Source: Alicyclobacillus fastidiosus (lineage in GTDB: Bacteria; Bacillota; Bacilli; Alicyclobacillales; Alicyclobacillaceae). From it: a stretch of DNA of 64,000 bases. The stretch is taken from the NCBI RefSeq assembly GCF_026651875.1, contig NZ_CP104067.1, forward strand, positions 2,232,001-2,296,000, read 5' to 3'. Under the pieces are notes generated by a model. It saw nothing but the letters and a program-made list of their open reading frames with translations, was not told the origin of the DNA and ran no database searches. Of this stretch, positions 24,849 through 34,250 are shown one piece after another. The translations under genes and the position numbers were made by a program. How positions within the stretch are numbered: position 1 is the stretch's first letter; every line of letters begins with the position of its first letter.

Positions 24849-25774
24849 TGCTGGGGGCGGTCTACGTGGAGCACAAAAGAGTCTCTGTAGTCGAGGTGGG
24901 CCCGCGGGACGGGTTGCAGAACGAAGCGCACACGGTGTCGACACAAGACAAGGTGGCGTTTGTCGATCGGCTCGCAGACGCCGGCTTCCGGCGCATTGAA
25001 GTCAGTTCGTTCGTGGCGCCCAAATGGATTCCCCAGCTCGCGGACGCACAGGAGGTATTTGCCGGCATTCACCGCCGTCCGGGCGTCGAGTACAGCGCGT
25101 TGATTCCGAATGTCCGAGGTATGGAACGCGCCCTAAGGTGTGGTATCGACGCCGCCCACGTGTTCATGTCGGCGAGCGAGACGCACAATCGAAAAAACGT
25201 TAACAAGAGCATCGAGGAGACGTTTTCCGCCTTACGTCCCGTCATCGATTTGGCCCATACAGAGCACCTACCTGTTCGCGGTTACGTCTCCACCGCGTTT
25301 GGCTGCCCGTATGAAGGGCGAGTCCCAGCGGAGCAGGTGATGGACGTGGTGAAAAGGCTCGTCGACCTCGGCGTCGACGAGATCTCCTTGGGGGACACCA
25401 TCGGCGTGGCCGTTCCTACACAGGTCACCGGATTGCTGGCGGGACTCGCAAAGGTCCTGCCGATCTCCCGCATCTCGTTACACTTACACGACACCAGGGG
25501 GACGGCGATGGCCAACGTGTTGGCTGGGCTGCAGGCCGGTGTGACGTGTTTTGACGGATCGCTTGGAGGACTCGGGGGCTGTCCCTACGCGCCGGGCGCC
25601 TCCGGGAACCTGGCCACGGACGACTTGCTCTACTTTCTCACGCAAATGGGGTACGAGACTTGCGTCGACGAGGGGAAGTTGGCTGAGACGGCCGCTTGGT
25701 TCGAAAGCGTGATGCAGAAACCGCTGCCGAGTCATGCGCGAAGCATCGCCCGCAAAGCGTCGGGCTCAGCCTAG
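24848..25774 (+). CDS. hydroxymethylglutaryl-CoA lyase
   Basis: It cleaves HMG-CoA to acetoacetate and acetyl-CoA, the last step of leucine breakdown. The TIM-barrel opening VEVGPRDGLQNE carries the catalytic Arg and metal-binding Asp, and the signature near the C terminus, GGLGGCPYAPGASGN, carries the active-site Cys. Length is about 308 residues. The start could be this GTG or another GTG six codons later, behind ggggg. Together with the carboxylase and hydratase it outlines leucine catabolism. Confidence 0.92.
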   Translation: MLGAVYVEHKRVSVVEVGPRDGLQNEAHTVSTQDKVAFVDRLADAGFRRIEVSSFVAPKWIPQLADAQEVFAGIHRRPGVEYSALIPNVRGMERALRCGIDAAHVFMSASETHNRKNVNKSIEETFSALRPVIDLAHTEHLPVRGYVSTAFGCPYEGRVPAEQVMDVVKRLVDLGVDEISLGDTIGVAVPTQVTGLLAGLAKVLPISRISLHLHDTRGTAMANVLAGLQAGVTCFDGSLGGLGGCPYAPGASGNLATDDLLYFLTQMGYETCVDEGKLAETAAWFESVMQKPLPSHARSIARKASGSA

Positions 25775-25834
25775 GGCAGTGATGGCATCTCGCCATCCAG
25801 TAGCGGAAAGCGAAGGCAAAAGGAGCGTGCTGGC

Positions 25835-26614
25835 ATGGATTCGCTGGTTCTGAGAAGCGAACGCGACCCCGGGATCGTCATTCTACAGTTGAATCGAGAA
25901 GAAGCCGCCAATGCCTTATCCACGGCACTCCTCGAGGCGTTCATCGGCCATGTGGAGGATCTCCGCAACAGTGACGCGCGGGTGGTCATTGTGACGGGGA
26001 GTGGTGAAAAGGCGTTTTGTGCGGGTGCAGATTTGAAAGAGCGGCAGGGGATTCCGAAAGCGCAGGTGCGGTTTGCAGTCGATAGGATTCGTCGAGCTGT
26101 CGAGGGAGTGGCAACTTTGCCGATGCCGGTTATCGCTGCCGTCAACGGCGTCGCCTTCGGCGGGGGAACCGAACTCGCTCTCGCCGCGGACATTCGCATC
26201 CTCTCGGAGAACGCCAAGATGGGGCTCACGGAGACGAGCCTCGCTATCATTCCGGGTGCGGGTGGGACGCAACGCCTCGCGCGCTTGGTAGGCATTGGAA
26301 AAGCAAAGGAATTGATTTACACGGCGCGTCGAATCGATGCGCAAAACGCGCTCGCCATAGGCCTCGCCAACGCCGTCGTGGCTCAGCCACAACTCATTCC
26401 GGCGGCCATTTCGATGGCGCAGGAGATTGCCGCCAATGGACCGATTGCGGTGCGGCAGGCTAAGTTGGCGATCGACGGAGGCATGGATGTGGCCCTTCAT
26501 TCGGGGCTGTTGTTGGAGCAAGCCGCGTACGACACGTTGATTCCAACGCAGGACAGGGTGGAAGGGCTACAGGCGTTTGCTGAAAAGCGGCGACCCAATT
26601 ATCGAGGACGTTGA
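25835..26614 (+). CDS. enoyl-CoA hydratase/isomerase family protein (methylglutaconyl-CoA hydratase candidate)
   Basis: A crotonase-fold protein of 259 residues. The oxyanion-hole segments are FCAGADLKER and NGVAFGGGTELALAADIRI; the catalytic Glu region is GLTETSLAIIPGAGGTQRLARL. In the leucine pathway the hydratase turns 3-methylglutaconyl-CoA into HMG-CoA, which fits its place between HMG-CoA lyase and the carboxyltransferase (yngF position). The ATG has aaaggag at 10 bases. Confidence 0.9.
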   Translation: MDSLVLRSERDPGIVILQLNREEAANALSTALLEAFIGHVEDLRNSDARVVIVTGSGEKAFCAGADLKERQGIPKAQVRFAVDRIRRAVEGVATLPMPVIAAVNGVAFGGGTELALAADIRILSENAKMGLTETSLAIIPGAGGTQRLARLVGIGKAKELIYTARRIDAQNALAIGLANAVVAQPQLIPAAISMAQEIAANGPIAVRQAKLAIDGGMDVALHSGLLLEQAAYDTLIPTQDRVEGLQAFAEKRRPNYRGR

Positions 26615-26664
26615 CCGAGCACAAAGCCCTACCACTGGGGCGTTACGTTACAGGGGGCGATAAC

Positions 26665-28191
26665 ATGGCAGAGGACCGCTTTGATGGGGTGAAGCAGCGC
26701 ATCCTCCAAGGGGGAGCAGCGAAGTATCACGAGAAGAACGCCGAGGCCGGTAAGCTGTTTGTTCGCGATCGGCTGCGCTTGTTGTTCGACGACGACATCT
26801 CGTTCGAAGACGGATTATTTGCCAACGCGCTGGCAGAGGGCCTGCCGGCAGACGGCGTCGTCACGGGCATCGGTCGCGTGGGCGGTCAGGATGTGGCCGT
26901 GATGGCCAACGACAGTACAGTGAAGGCCGGGAGTTGGGGAGCGCGGACCGTCGAGAAGATCATTCGAATCCAAGAAACGGCCGAGAAGCTCCAGATTCCA
27001 CTGATCTACTTGGTCGACTCGGCGGGTGCGCGGATCACGGATCAGGTGGACATGTTCCCGGGTCGTCGCGGCGCCGGGCGCATCTTCTACAACCAGGTGC
27101 GGCTCTCGGGCATGATTCCGCAAGTGTGCATCTTGTTTGGACCATCCGCGGCGGGTGGCGCGTACATCCCGGCGTTTTGCGATATTGTCATCATGGTGGA
27201 CAAGAACGCGAGCATGTATTTGGGGTCTCCGCGGATGGCGGAGATGGTGATAGGGGAGAAAGTCACGCTCGAAGAGATGGGTGGCGCACGCATGCACTGT
27301 ACGGTCAGTGGGTGTGGCGATGTGTTGGCGAACTCCGAAGAGGAAGCCATTGCCCTTGCGCAAAAATACCTGCGCTACATGCCCGCGAATTACAGGGCGC
27401 TTCCCCCACGGGAAGAGGAGAAGGCGCCGAAGGCGTTCGCGAAACCGATACGAGATATCATCCCAGCCAACCAAAATGCTGCCTTCAATATGTACGACTT
27501 GATTCAACGCTTGATTGACGAAGACTCCTGGTATGAGATCAAGGGCTTGTTCGCCAAGGAGATCATCACAGGCTTTGGGCGCCTGTGCGGCCAAGTCGTC
27601 GGCGTCATCGCCAACCAGCCGCGCGTCAAGGGCGGCGTACTGTTTGTAGACTCGGCAGATAAAGCTGCGCGGTTCATCACGTTGTGTGACGCGTTTTCCA
27701 TCCCACTTCTGTTCCTCGCCGACGTGCCTGGGTTTATGGTGGGCACTGCCGTCGAACGCGCGGGCATCATCCGGCACGGGGCTAAACTCATCGCGGCCAT
27801 GTCGGAGGCGACCGTGCCGAAGGTGAGCGTCATCGTCAGGAAGGCCTACGGCGCAGGTCTGTACGCGATGGCGGGTCCCGCCTTTGAACCGGACGCAGTT
27901 CTCGCATTGCCGACTGCGCAGATTGCCGTGATGGGCCCGGAGGCAGCGGTGAACGCGGTCTACAGCAACAAGATCTCCTCTCTGCCAGAGGCCGAACGCG
28001 AGGCATTCGTTCAAGAAAAGCGCGAGGAGTATCGCCAGGACATCGACATCTACCGCTTGGCGGCGGAGCTCATCGTCGATGGGATCGTCCAGCCTGAAGA
28101 CCTTCGTGACGAGCTGATTTGGCGCTTTCGCGCGTATGCAACCAAAGATCAGTCTTTTTCGCGTCGGAAACACGCGGTGTATCCAGTTTGA
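26665..28191 (+). CDS. acyl-CoA carboxylase carboxyltransferase subunit
   Basis: A 508-residue protein with fused beta- and alpha-type carboxyltransferase domains (crotonase superfamily), as in propionyl-, methylcrotonyl- and geranyl-CoA carboxylases. The N-terminal half has LIYLVDSAGARITDQ and GPSAAGGAYIPAFCD; the C-terminal half has LADVPGFMVGTAVERAGIIRHGAK and AYGAGLYAMAG. It transfers CO2 from carboxybiotin to the acyl-CoA. I chose the ATG behind caggggg; 18 codons of open frame precede it. The acyl substrate is inferred from the cluster. Confidence 0.92.
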   Translation: MAEDRFDGVKQRILQGGAAKYHEKNAEAGKLFVRDRLRLLFDDDISFEDGLFANALAEGLPADGVVTGIGRVGGQDVAVMANDSTVKAGSWGARTVEKIIRIQETAEKLQIPLIYLVDSAGARITDQVDMFPGRRGAGRIFYNQVRLSGMIPQVCILFGPSAAGGAYIPAFCDIVIMVDKNASMYLGSPRMAEMVIGEKVTLEEMGGARMHCTVSGCGDVLANSEEEAIALAQKYLRYMPANYRALPPREEEKAPKAFAKPIRDIIPANQNAAFNMYDLIQRLIDEDSWYEIKGLFAKEIITGFGRLCGQVVGVIANQPRVKGGVLFVDSADKAARFITLCDAFSIPLLFLADVPGFMVGTAVERAGIIRHGAKLIAAMSEATVPKVSVIVRKAYGAGLYAMAGPAFEPDAVLALPTAQIAVMGPEAAVNAVYSNKISSLPEAEREAFVQEKREEYRQDIDIYRLAAELIVDGIVQPEDLRDELIWRFRAYATKDQSFSRRKHAVYPV

Positions 28192-28224
28192 GGCAAATCC
28201 TGTCCATCAAAAGGAGTGTGTCAC

Positions 28225-28926
28225 GTGGCGAGTACGAAGATCGTCCAGTCTTTTGCGGAGGCCATCGAGGGCATCGAGGATGGCATGACGCTGATTGTCG
28301 GCGGGTTTGGTCTCTGTGGAATTCCAGAGAATACCATCCGAGCGCTGTGTGCGAAAGGGACGAAAGACTTGACCGTCGTCAGCAACAACTGCGGCGTCGA
28401 CGATTTTGGCCTCGGTCTGCTGTTGAAAAACAAGCAAATTAAGAAAATGGTGTCCTCATACGTCGGAGAGAATAAAATCTTTGAACAGCAGTTTCTCTCC
28501 GGAGAACTCGACGTGGAACTCGTGCCACAAGGAACGTTGGCGGAGCGCATCCGATCCGGCGGCGCAGGCATTCCCGCCTTCTACACGCCGACAGGCGTCG
28601 GCACGCCCGTCGCAGAAGGCAAGGAGACGCGCGTATTCAACGGCCGTCCGTACCTGTTGGAGACGGCTATCACGGGGGATTTCGCGCTGGTGAAGGCGTG
28701 GAAAGCCGATCCGCTCGGCAACCTCGTCTACCACGACACGGCTCGCAACTTTAATCCGCTCGCCGCTATGGCCGGAAAGACAACGATTGCGGAAGTCGAG
28801 GAGATGGTAGACGTGGGTGAGCTTCCTCCGAACGATATTCATACGCCAGCTATCTTTGTGCAGCGATTGGTGGTCGGCGAGCGTTTTGAAAAGCGCATCG
28901 AAAAGAAAACGGTTCGCGCGCGGTAA
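28225..28926 (+). CDS. scoA: 3-oxoacid CoA-transferase subunit A
   Basis: The alpha subunit of succinyl-CoA:acetoacetate CoA-transferase, which would activate the acetoacetate released by HMG-CoA lyase. Family motifs are [16 protein letters not shown] near the N terminus, [14 protein letters not shown] and [15 protein letters not shown]. The GTG start lies 8 bases behind aaggag. It has 233 residues and is followed by the beta subunit after 12 bases. Confidence 0.93.
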   Translation: MASTKIVQSFAEAIEGIEDGMTLIVGGFGLCGIPENTIRALCAKGTKDLTVVSNNCGVDDFGLGLLLKNKQIKKMVSSYVGENKIFEQQFLSGELDVELVPQGTLAERIRSGGAGIPAFYTPTGVGTPVAEGKETRVFNGRPYLLETAITGDFALVKAWKADPLGNLVYHDTARNFNPLAAMAGKTTIAEVEEMVDVGELPPNDIHTPAIFVQRLVVGERFEKRIEKKTVRAR

Positions 28927-28938
28927 GGGGGAAGCCAC

Positions 28939-29586
28939 GTGGATATTCGACGGGAATGGATGATTGCCCGCGCAGTGCGGGAAATCGAGGATGGGATGTG
29001 CGTCAATCTCGGCATTGGAATGCCTACGCTGCTCGCCAACTACACATTCGACAAAAAGGACGTCTTACTGCAGTCGGAGAATGGACTTCTTGGCATCGGG
29101 CCGTATCCGTACGAAGGACAGGAGTATGCGGACCTGATCAACGCCGGCAAGGAAACGGTCACGGCCGTGCAGGGGGCATCGTTTTTTGACAGTGCCGAAT
29201 CGTTTGCCATGATTCGCGGTGGGCACATCGATCTCGCCATCCTCGGCGGTATGGAAGTCTCCGAACAGGGAGATCTCGCCAATTGGATGATTCCTGGAAA
29301 GATGGTGAAGGGCATGGGCGGCGCGATGGATTTGGTCACGGGCGCCAAGCGCGTCGTCGTCATGATGGAACACGTGAACAAGCATGGAGAGTCGAAGGTC
29401 AAACGCGCCTGTTCACTGCCTTTGACGGGACAGCGCGTCGTCCATCGCCTGATCACGGACCTGGGGGTTTTCGATTTTACACCACAAGGCATGGTGCTCA
29501 TCGAGACGCGGGACGGTGTGACCGTCGATGAGGTGGCAGAGCATACAGAGGCGAGATTTCAGGTCCTGTACGACGGCCAAGGCTAA
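28939..29586 (+). CDS. scoB: 3-oxoacid CoA-transferase subunit B
   Basis: The beta subunit of the CoA-transferase. The catalytic Glu that forms the CoA thioester is in [12 protein letters not shown]; the opening has [17 protein letters not shown], and [15 protein letters not shown] and [13 protein letters not shown] follow. It has 215 residues. The GTG is preceded by aaggggg. With ScoA it completes conversion of leucine carbon to acetoacetyl-CoA, and is the last gene of the plus-strand cluster. Confidence 0.93.
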   Translation: MDIRREWMIARAVREIEDGMCVNLGIGMPTLLANYTFDKKDVLLQSENGLLGIGPYPYEGQEYADLINAGKETVTAVQGASFFDSAESFAMIRGGHIDLAILGGMEVSEQGDLANWMIPGKMVKGMGGAMDLVTGAKRVVVMMEHVNKHGESKVKRACSLPLTGQRVVHRLITDLGVFDFTPQGMVLIETRDGVTVDEVAEHTEARFQVLYDGQG

Positions 29587-29811
29587 CGGTTAGTCAAGGT
29601 GGGTGATGAAACGTACCATATCGGTCGGTGCGGCGACGGCAATTGCTCAGCGCCAGACAAACTCCATATCGGAGATGAAGCATCACCACGAGAGGCAGAT
29701 AAGTAGCAGGGGAAAGACCCTCGTCCTAGCGGGTGGGGGTCCCTCCTAAAAACGATTCAGCGAAGCGAGAAGTCGACTCAACTTCCCGCAGATGTCTGAG
29801 TGCGCCTGCGC

Positions 29812-30945
29812 CTAGCAACCTAATTGACGTGCGATCACAAGGCGCTGGATTTCCGACGTACCTTCTCCAATCTCTATCAACTTTGCGTCCCGCAGATGCC
29901 GCTCTACAGGAAACTCCTGCATATACCCATTGCCCCCCAGAATTTGAATGGCATCGTTACAGGTGCGTGTGCACATCTCTGACGAGAACAGCTTGGCGAA
30001 CGCTGCCTCCTTGGTGTATGGGCGCCCTTGGTCGTAGAGCCAGGCGGCTTTGAGGTAGGTGGTGCGGGCGATATCGAGATGCATGGCCATGTCCGCAAGC
30101 TTATGCTGGATAGCTTGGAACTTGGAGATGGACTGACCAAATTGGATTCGGCCTTTCGCGTAATCGAGGGCTGTGTCAAACGCCGCCTGGGCGATGCCCA
30201 CGGCCAACGCCGAGATAGCCACGCGCCCGTTGTCGAGTGTCGATAGAAATTGGCGAAATCCGTGGTGCAAAGGCCCAAGTAGGTTCTCGCGGGGGATGCG
30301 AACGCCTTCGAGGATGAGCTCAACTGTGTTCGACGCGCGCATGCCCATCTTTTCGTACGGCTTGCCTACGGAAAAGCCAGGCGTATCGGTTGGGACGATA
30401 AACGCGCTGATGCCTGTTGACGCTTTGTCGGTCAGGGCCGTGAGCACCACCGTCTTGGCATACCCTCCGTTGGTGTTAAAGATCTTGTTGCCGCTGATCA
30501 CCCACTCGTCCCCATCCAGTTGAGCGGTTGTTCGGGTTCCCTTCGCATCTGAACCCGCCGTACTCTCCGTCAAACCAAAACTCCCCAGCCCCTCTCCGCT
30601 CGCGAGTGGGACCAGATAGGTTTGCTTCTGGGCTTCTGTACCGAAATGAAGAATTGGCATACAGGCGAGGGAGATGTGCGCCTCGTAACTCAATCCCGTC
30701 CCGCCGCAGGCCCGGCCAATTTCCTCCACGGCTAGGCAGTAACTCACCATATCAGCGCCAGCGCCGCCGTATTCCTCCGGAATGGGCAGCCCTAGAAAGC
30801 CCAATTTGCCCATTTTCTCAAACGTCTCCAGCGGAAAGCGTTCGGTTTTGTCCAGCAGGGCGGCCTGCGGTGCGATTTCTGACTGTGCGAACGCCCGTAC
30901 GGCTTCGCGGATTCGCGCTTGTTCCTTGCTCAACTCAAAGTCCAC
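29812..30945 (-). CDS. acyl-CoA dehydrogenase
   Basis: A 377-residue FAD flavoprotein that oxidises acyl-CoA to enoyl-CoA. Family signatures are FGLTESTAGSDAKGTRTTA, the FAD-binding DNGRVAISALAVGIAQ and QILGGNGYMQEFPVER. The C-terminal GEGTSEIQR keeps the Glu used as base in short-chain and MmgC-type enzymes; isovaleryl-CoA dehydrogenases usually have a small residue there and a base elsewhere, so a leucine-specific role is not certain. It is transcribed towards the carboxylase cluster, downstream of the MaoC gene. The GTG start is preceded by gaggagg. Confidence 0.92.
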   Translation of the reverse strand: MDFELSKEQARIREAVRAFAQSEIAPQAALLDKTERFPLETFEKMGKLGFLGLPIPEEYGGAGADMVSYCLAVEEIGRACGGTGLSYEAHISLACMPILHFGTEAQKQTYLVPLASGEGLGSFGLTESTAGSDAKGTRTTAQLDGDEWVISGNKIFNTNGGYAKTVVLTALTDKASTGISAFIVPTDTPGFSVGKPYEKMGMRASNTVELILEGVRIPRENLLGPLHHGFRQFLSTLDNGRVAISALAVGIAQAAFDTALDYAKGRIQFGQSISKFQAIQHKLADMAMHLDIARTTYLKAAWLYDQGRPYTKEAAFAKLFSSEMCTRTCNDAIQILGGNGYMQEFPVERHLRDAKLIEIGEGTSEIQRLVIARQLGC

Positions 30946-31042
30946 GGTGTCTCCTCCTCATATACACAGTAGATGAACGAGAAAGCACAATTATGAAAGC
31001 GTTATCATCGTTGCTGCAGAACACCTCTCGGCTACAACGGAA

Positions 31043-31468
31043 CTAGACTCGGACGAGCACTCGCATCGACGCCTGGGAAAACGGTTTGTCGTCCGATTTC
31101 TTGCCGGTGAGTTGGACTGTGACAAGTCCTGTATTGCCACCAGGGCTTTTCACCTTTTCTGCGATTTGAAATTCACCGTAGATCTCATCTCCCGGATAGA
31201 CAGGTCGCGACCAACTGACTTCAATCCCAAGCCCACCGAGAATGTCGTCTCCGAAGTAGCCCATTTTGACCCACTCTGCGTTGAGCAGGGCGACCGAGTG
31301 CATACCTGAAGCGACAATCCCTTTGAACAGGCCGCTTTTCGCCTTTTCCGCGTCAACGTGAAAATATTGAGGATCATACCGCTCTGCAAAGGCGATAATT
31401 TCCTCGAGCGACACTACGACCTTCGGGGTGACGTATACCGTTCCGACTTCATATTCGTGAAACCTCAT
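31043..31468 (-). CDS. MaoC-family hot-dog hydratase/dehydratase
   Basis: A single hot-dog domain of about 141 residues. The hydratase-2 region is present as FAERYDPQYFHVDAEKAKSGLFKGIVASG, where the Asp and His are the likely catalytic pair. Such proteins hydrate enoyl-CoA (R-specific) or act in mesaconyl/itaconyl-CoA metabolism. The start is the ATG behind ggggg. It is followed on the same strand, 97 bases on, by the acyl-CoA dehydrogenase, so a two-gene acyl-CoA unit is likely. Confidence 0.85.
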   Translation of the reverse strand: MRFHEYEVGTVYVTPKVVVSLEEIIAFAERYDPQYFHVDAEKAKSGLFKGIVASGMHSVALLNAEWVKMGYFGDDILGGLGIEVSWSRPVYPGDEIYGEFQIAEKVKSPGGNTGLVTVQLTGKKSDDKPFSQASMRVLVRV

Positions 31469-31572
31469 GGATGCACCCCCACTGCGGTAGAAAGCGATTT
31501 CAATCATCTGTGGTTAGGTTAATGCATCTCGACGGGATTAACAAGCGAACGTTTGGTTGATGTGCGCCAGGT

Positions 31573-31634
31573 GTGCGGCCTGCCGCACGAAACGCAGGCA
31601 AAGGAGGTTGTATATCCCCCCTGTGCCTGCGTTT
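31573..31634. terminator. double hairpin between MocR-type and MaoC genes
   Basis: Two adjacent hairpins: GTGCGG/CCGCAC with a 4-base loop (31573-31588) and an 11-bp perfect stem AAACGCAGGCA/TGCCTGCGTTT with a 23-base loop (31590-31634). They lie just beyond the end of the regulator gene. No strong T-tract follows, so this is a terminator candidate or a structured leader for the MaoC gene. Confidence 0.5.
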
Positions 31635-31653
31635 GAGGACAACGACAACTTGG

Positions 31654-33138
31654 TCAAATGACGGGCATGAAGGGGCGGGACTGGCCCATAACCGCCTCTC
31701 TCATCAACGCGCACAGTTCGCGAATGGCTCGTACGAGTTCGTCGTCCTCGAGGTACGAGAAGCTGATACGCAGGTGATGGTAGACGAGATCTCCGTTATA
31801 ACATGCGGAACCTGGCAGAAAGGAGATGCCTTTGCGCATCGCTTCGACGAGTAGCACATCGGTGTTGACGTGATCCGGCAGCGTGACCCAAATACTGTAG
31901 CCGCCCTCGGGACAATTCCAGGTCACCCCGGCCGGAGCGTGATGAGCGAGTGTCTGCAGGGCGAGATCGCGTTTGATTCGCAGTGCATTGGCTATTGTCT
32001 CGATCCGGCGATGTCGCTGTGAATCGACCAGACAGTGCTCGACGAGGCGCTGGGTGATGAGGGGACTGCCGAGATCGGAAACTGATTTAGCGGCGACTAA
32101 CCGGTTGCGCACACTGCCGGACGCCACGACGGCGGCGAGCCTGCAACCGGGGAGAAAGACCTTGCTAAACCCTCTCACATAGACGACGTGACCACCGTCG
32201 TCGCCCGCGCGCAACGGCGGAGGGACGGGGACGCCAAAAGAACAATCGGAAAAAGAATCGTCCTCGAGGATAAGGCATTGGTAACTAGTAGCGATGTCGA
32301 GGAGTGCGCGCCGTCGCTGTTGACTCATGACGACGCCGGTTGGATTCTGAAACGCCGGCATCGAATAAATCAGTTTCGGTGCTTTGATATCGCACTGTTT
32401 CAGCAACAAATCGGTTCGTAGCCCCTGATTGTCCAGGGGAATAGAGACGACATTGGCCCCACACGCGCGGAAGACGTCGAGCGCTCCAGCGTAGGTCGGC
32501 GCCTCGACGACCACCACGTCGCCAGGACCGAGGAAGGTGCGAGCGACGATATCAATCGCCTGTTGTGCGCCGTTGGTGATGAAGATTTCTTCGACGTCGA
32601 CAGAGAGGCCGGCTTCTCGGAATTCAAGCGCAAGTCGCGCGCGCAGCGAAGGGAGCCCTTCGACCGGACCGTATTCGGTGAGCATGGCTGGCGTTTCCAC
32701 GATGGAGGTGTAGAGATTTACTGGGAGTGACGACGCCGACAGGGAGGGGCAGAGAGCGGCCATCGATAATTTCAAGGGAGTCTCATCGACACTTTCCGTG
32801 TGCTGGCGGAACACTGCCGCCCGCGGCAGGTAATCGGCGAGGAGTAACTGCCAATCGAAGCGCTGTTGTGGCACGGCTGACTGAATCGGCTCATGTGGTG
32901 GCGTGCGCGTTCGCACATAGGTGCCTTTTCCCTGAATTCGCTCGACGAATCCCCTTTGCTCTAGTAACCGATAAGCTTGCACCACCGTAACGAGGCTGAC
33001 GCCAAGCCTATCCGCCAGGGCCCGCACGGACGGCAACTGCGTCTGGGAAGCCAGCATTCCCGTCTGAATGCGCTCGGAAATCTCGCGGACGATTTGCTCC
33101 GTCAATGGTACATCCGACTTTCGCCGCACCTCGAACAT
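31654..33138 (-). CDS. MocR/GabR-type PLP-dependent transcriptional regulator
   Basis: An N-terminal GntR winged helix (residues ~1-75, with LPSVRALADRLGVSLVTVVQAYRLLE) is fused to an aminotransferase-like fold. The PLP-binding Lys is in VYVRGFSKVFLPGCR, with YSMPAFQNPTGV and ILEDDSFSD upstream, both typical of fold-type I. It has about 494 residues. The ATG has ggagg at 8 bases. It is divergent from the EamA-family exporter, and two direct repeats lie in the shared intergenic region. The exporter is therefore the likely target; the PLP ligand is unknown. Confidence 0.92.
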   Translation of the reverse strand: MFEVRRKSDVPLTEQIVREISERIQTGMLASQTQLPSVRALADRLGVSLVTVVQAYRLLEQRGFVERIQGKGTYVRTRTPPHEPIQSAVPQQRFDWQLLLADYLPRAAVFRQHTESVDETPLKLSMAALCPSLSASSLPVNLYTSIVETPAMLTEYGPVEGLPSLRARLALEFREAGLSVDVEEIFITNGAQQAIDIVARTFLGPGDVVVVEAPTYAGALDVFRACGANVVSIPLDNQGLRTDLLLKQCDIKAPKLIYSMPAFQNPTGVVMSQQRRRALLDIATSYQCLILEDDSFSDCSFGVPVPPPLRAGDDGGHVVYVRGFSKVFLPGCRLAAVVASGSVRNRLVAAKSVSDLGSPLITQRLVEHCLVDSQRHRRIETIANALRIKRDLALQTLAHHAPAGVTWNCPEGGYSIWVTLPDHVNTDVLLVEAMRKGISFLPGSACYNGDLVYHHLRISFSYLEDDELVRAIRELCALMREAVMGQSRPFMPVI

Positions 33139-33157
33139 GGAATCCACCTCCAGCTGG

Positions 33158-33185
33158 TGTTATAGTCACTGTTTTACTGTTATAG
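33158..33185. promoter_or_regulatory. direct-repeat operator candidate for MocR-type regulator
   Basis: The octamer TGTTATAG occurs at 33158-33165 and again at 33178-33185, exactly 20 bp apart, i.e. two helical turns. GabR/MocR regulators bind direct repeats overlapping divergent promoters. The minus-strand copies read CTATAACA and could form -10 elements of the regulator's own promoter. Confidence 0.55.
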
Positions 33186-33226
33186 CGGTGATCATAGAAA
33201 ATATCCCTCAGTTGGTCAATCATTGG

Positions 33227-34174
33227 ATGGGGGTGGGCGCTTTGGTTTGGGCATATGGATTGATGTGTCTCATCTACGGAACGACATTTCTCGCGATTCG
33301 CGCTGGCGATGAAGCCGGGATGCCGCCGCTCTTGTTCGCCGCACTTCGGTTTTTTACCGCCGGTGCCATCACGTTAGTGTTCTGCTGGATTCGTCATCGG
33401 ACCACATTTCCGACGTCCATGCGGACGCTTGGCCGCCTGGCTTTGGTCGGACTGTTTAACACCACCGGCGTGTTTGCCATCGTGTACGTCTGCGAACAGT
33501 ACGTCTCCTCTGGCTATGCGGCGCTGATGGGCGCAACGATGCCGTTTTTCGTGGTCCTTCTAGGGCGCGCCACGGGGAACGTCCGACTCACCCGACTGCA
33601 ATCGCTCGGCTTGATGGTGGGCTTCCTTGGCGTACTCTTGGTTGCGTGGCCGGGTTTACACACAGGTTTTGCTCATTTTGCACTGTGCACGACTGCACTG
33701 ATTCTTTCGCAAATGATGGCCGCCGTCGGCGCACTTCTCTCCGGTCGCTTGCTCAAGGACGGGACGTCTTCGTTCGTCGTGAACGGGTTCCAGTTGTCTA
33801 GTGGCGGTTTTGCGCTTTTCCTGCTCGCCGCTATAACGGGGGAATTCACCTCATCGCAGTCTGTTGTATGGTCAGATGGGCTCGTTGCGCTTGGCTACCT
33901 GACCGTTCTTGGGTCCCTTGTCGCATCTTCGCTGTTTTTCGTACTGGTGAAGCGGGTGGGGGCGCTATTTCCGGCCACCTGGACGTATGTTTCGCCCGTG
34001 ATCGCAGTTATAGCCGGACATTTGGTACTCCACGAACGCGTTTACCTGTGGACTATCGCCGGCGCCGCAGCCATCTTGTGTGGTGTTTTGATGATGAATT
34101 TGCGCGCCTTTCAAACCGCCTGGAAAGTCCGGCGCCACGCGCCCACTGCAGAGACCGTCCAGACCGGGCGCTAA
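33227..34174 (+). CDS. EamA/DMT family transporter
   Basis: A ten-helix drug/metabolite transporter with two EamA repeats; about 315 residues. The first helix reads LVWAYGLMCLIYGTTFLAIRAG, a common opening of this family. Members export amino acids and metabolites. Its divergent pairing with a MocR-type regulator suggests export of an amine or amino acid sensed through PLP chemistry. The exact start is uncertain; an in-frame GTG lies 13 codons upstream but would run into the operator region. Confidence 0.85.
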   Translation: MGVGALVWAYGLMCLIYGTTFLAIRAGDEAGMPPLLFAALRFFTAGAITLVFCWIRHRTTFPTSMRTLGRLALVGLFNTTGVFAIVYVCEQYVSSGYAALMGATMPFFVVLLGRATGNVRLTRLQSLGLMVGFLGVLLVAWPGLHTGFAHFALCTTALILSQMMAAVGALLSGRLLKDGTSSFVVNGFQLSSGGFALFLLAAITGEFTSSQSVVWSDGLVALGYLTVLGSLVASSLFFVLVKRVGALFPATWTYVSPVIAVIAGHLVLHERVYLWTIAGAAAILCGVLMMNLRAFQTAWKVRRHAPTAETVQTGR

Positions 34175-34250
34175 TCGTCGAAGGCAATTGTCAAATTGTT
34201 CGGGGACCGAACGCGTATAATCGTGGTAGTTGCACATAGGGGGCGGGCAG

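Noticed and set aside
26815..28173. 452-codon open frame on the minus strand
   Set aside because: It is exactly antisense to the carboxyltransferase gene, His/Arg-rich, has no ribosome site and matches no family; a shadow of GC-rich coding DNA.
29590..29800. Possible T-box or other structured leader before the acyl-CoA dehydrogenase end
   Set aside because: Several short stems and a GACCC/GGGTC pairing are present, but there is no T-box sequence or specifier loop, and it lies between the 3' ends of convergent genes.
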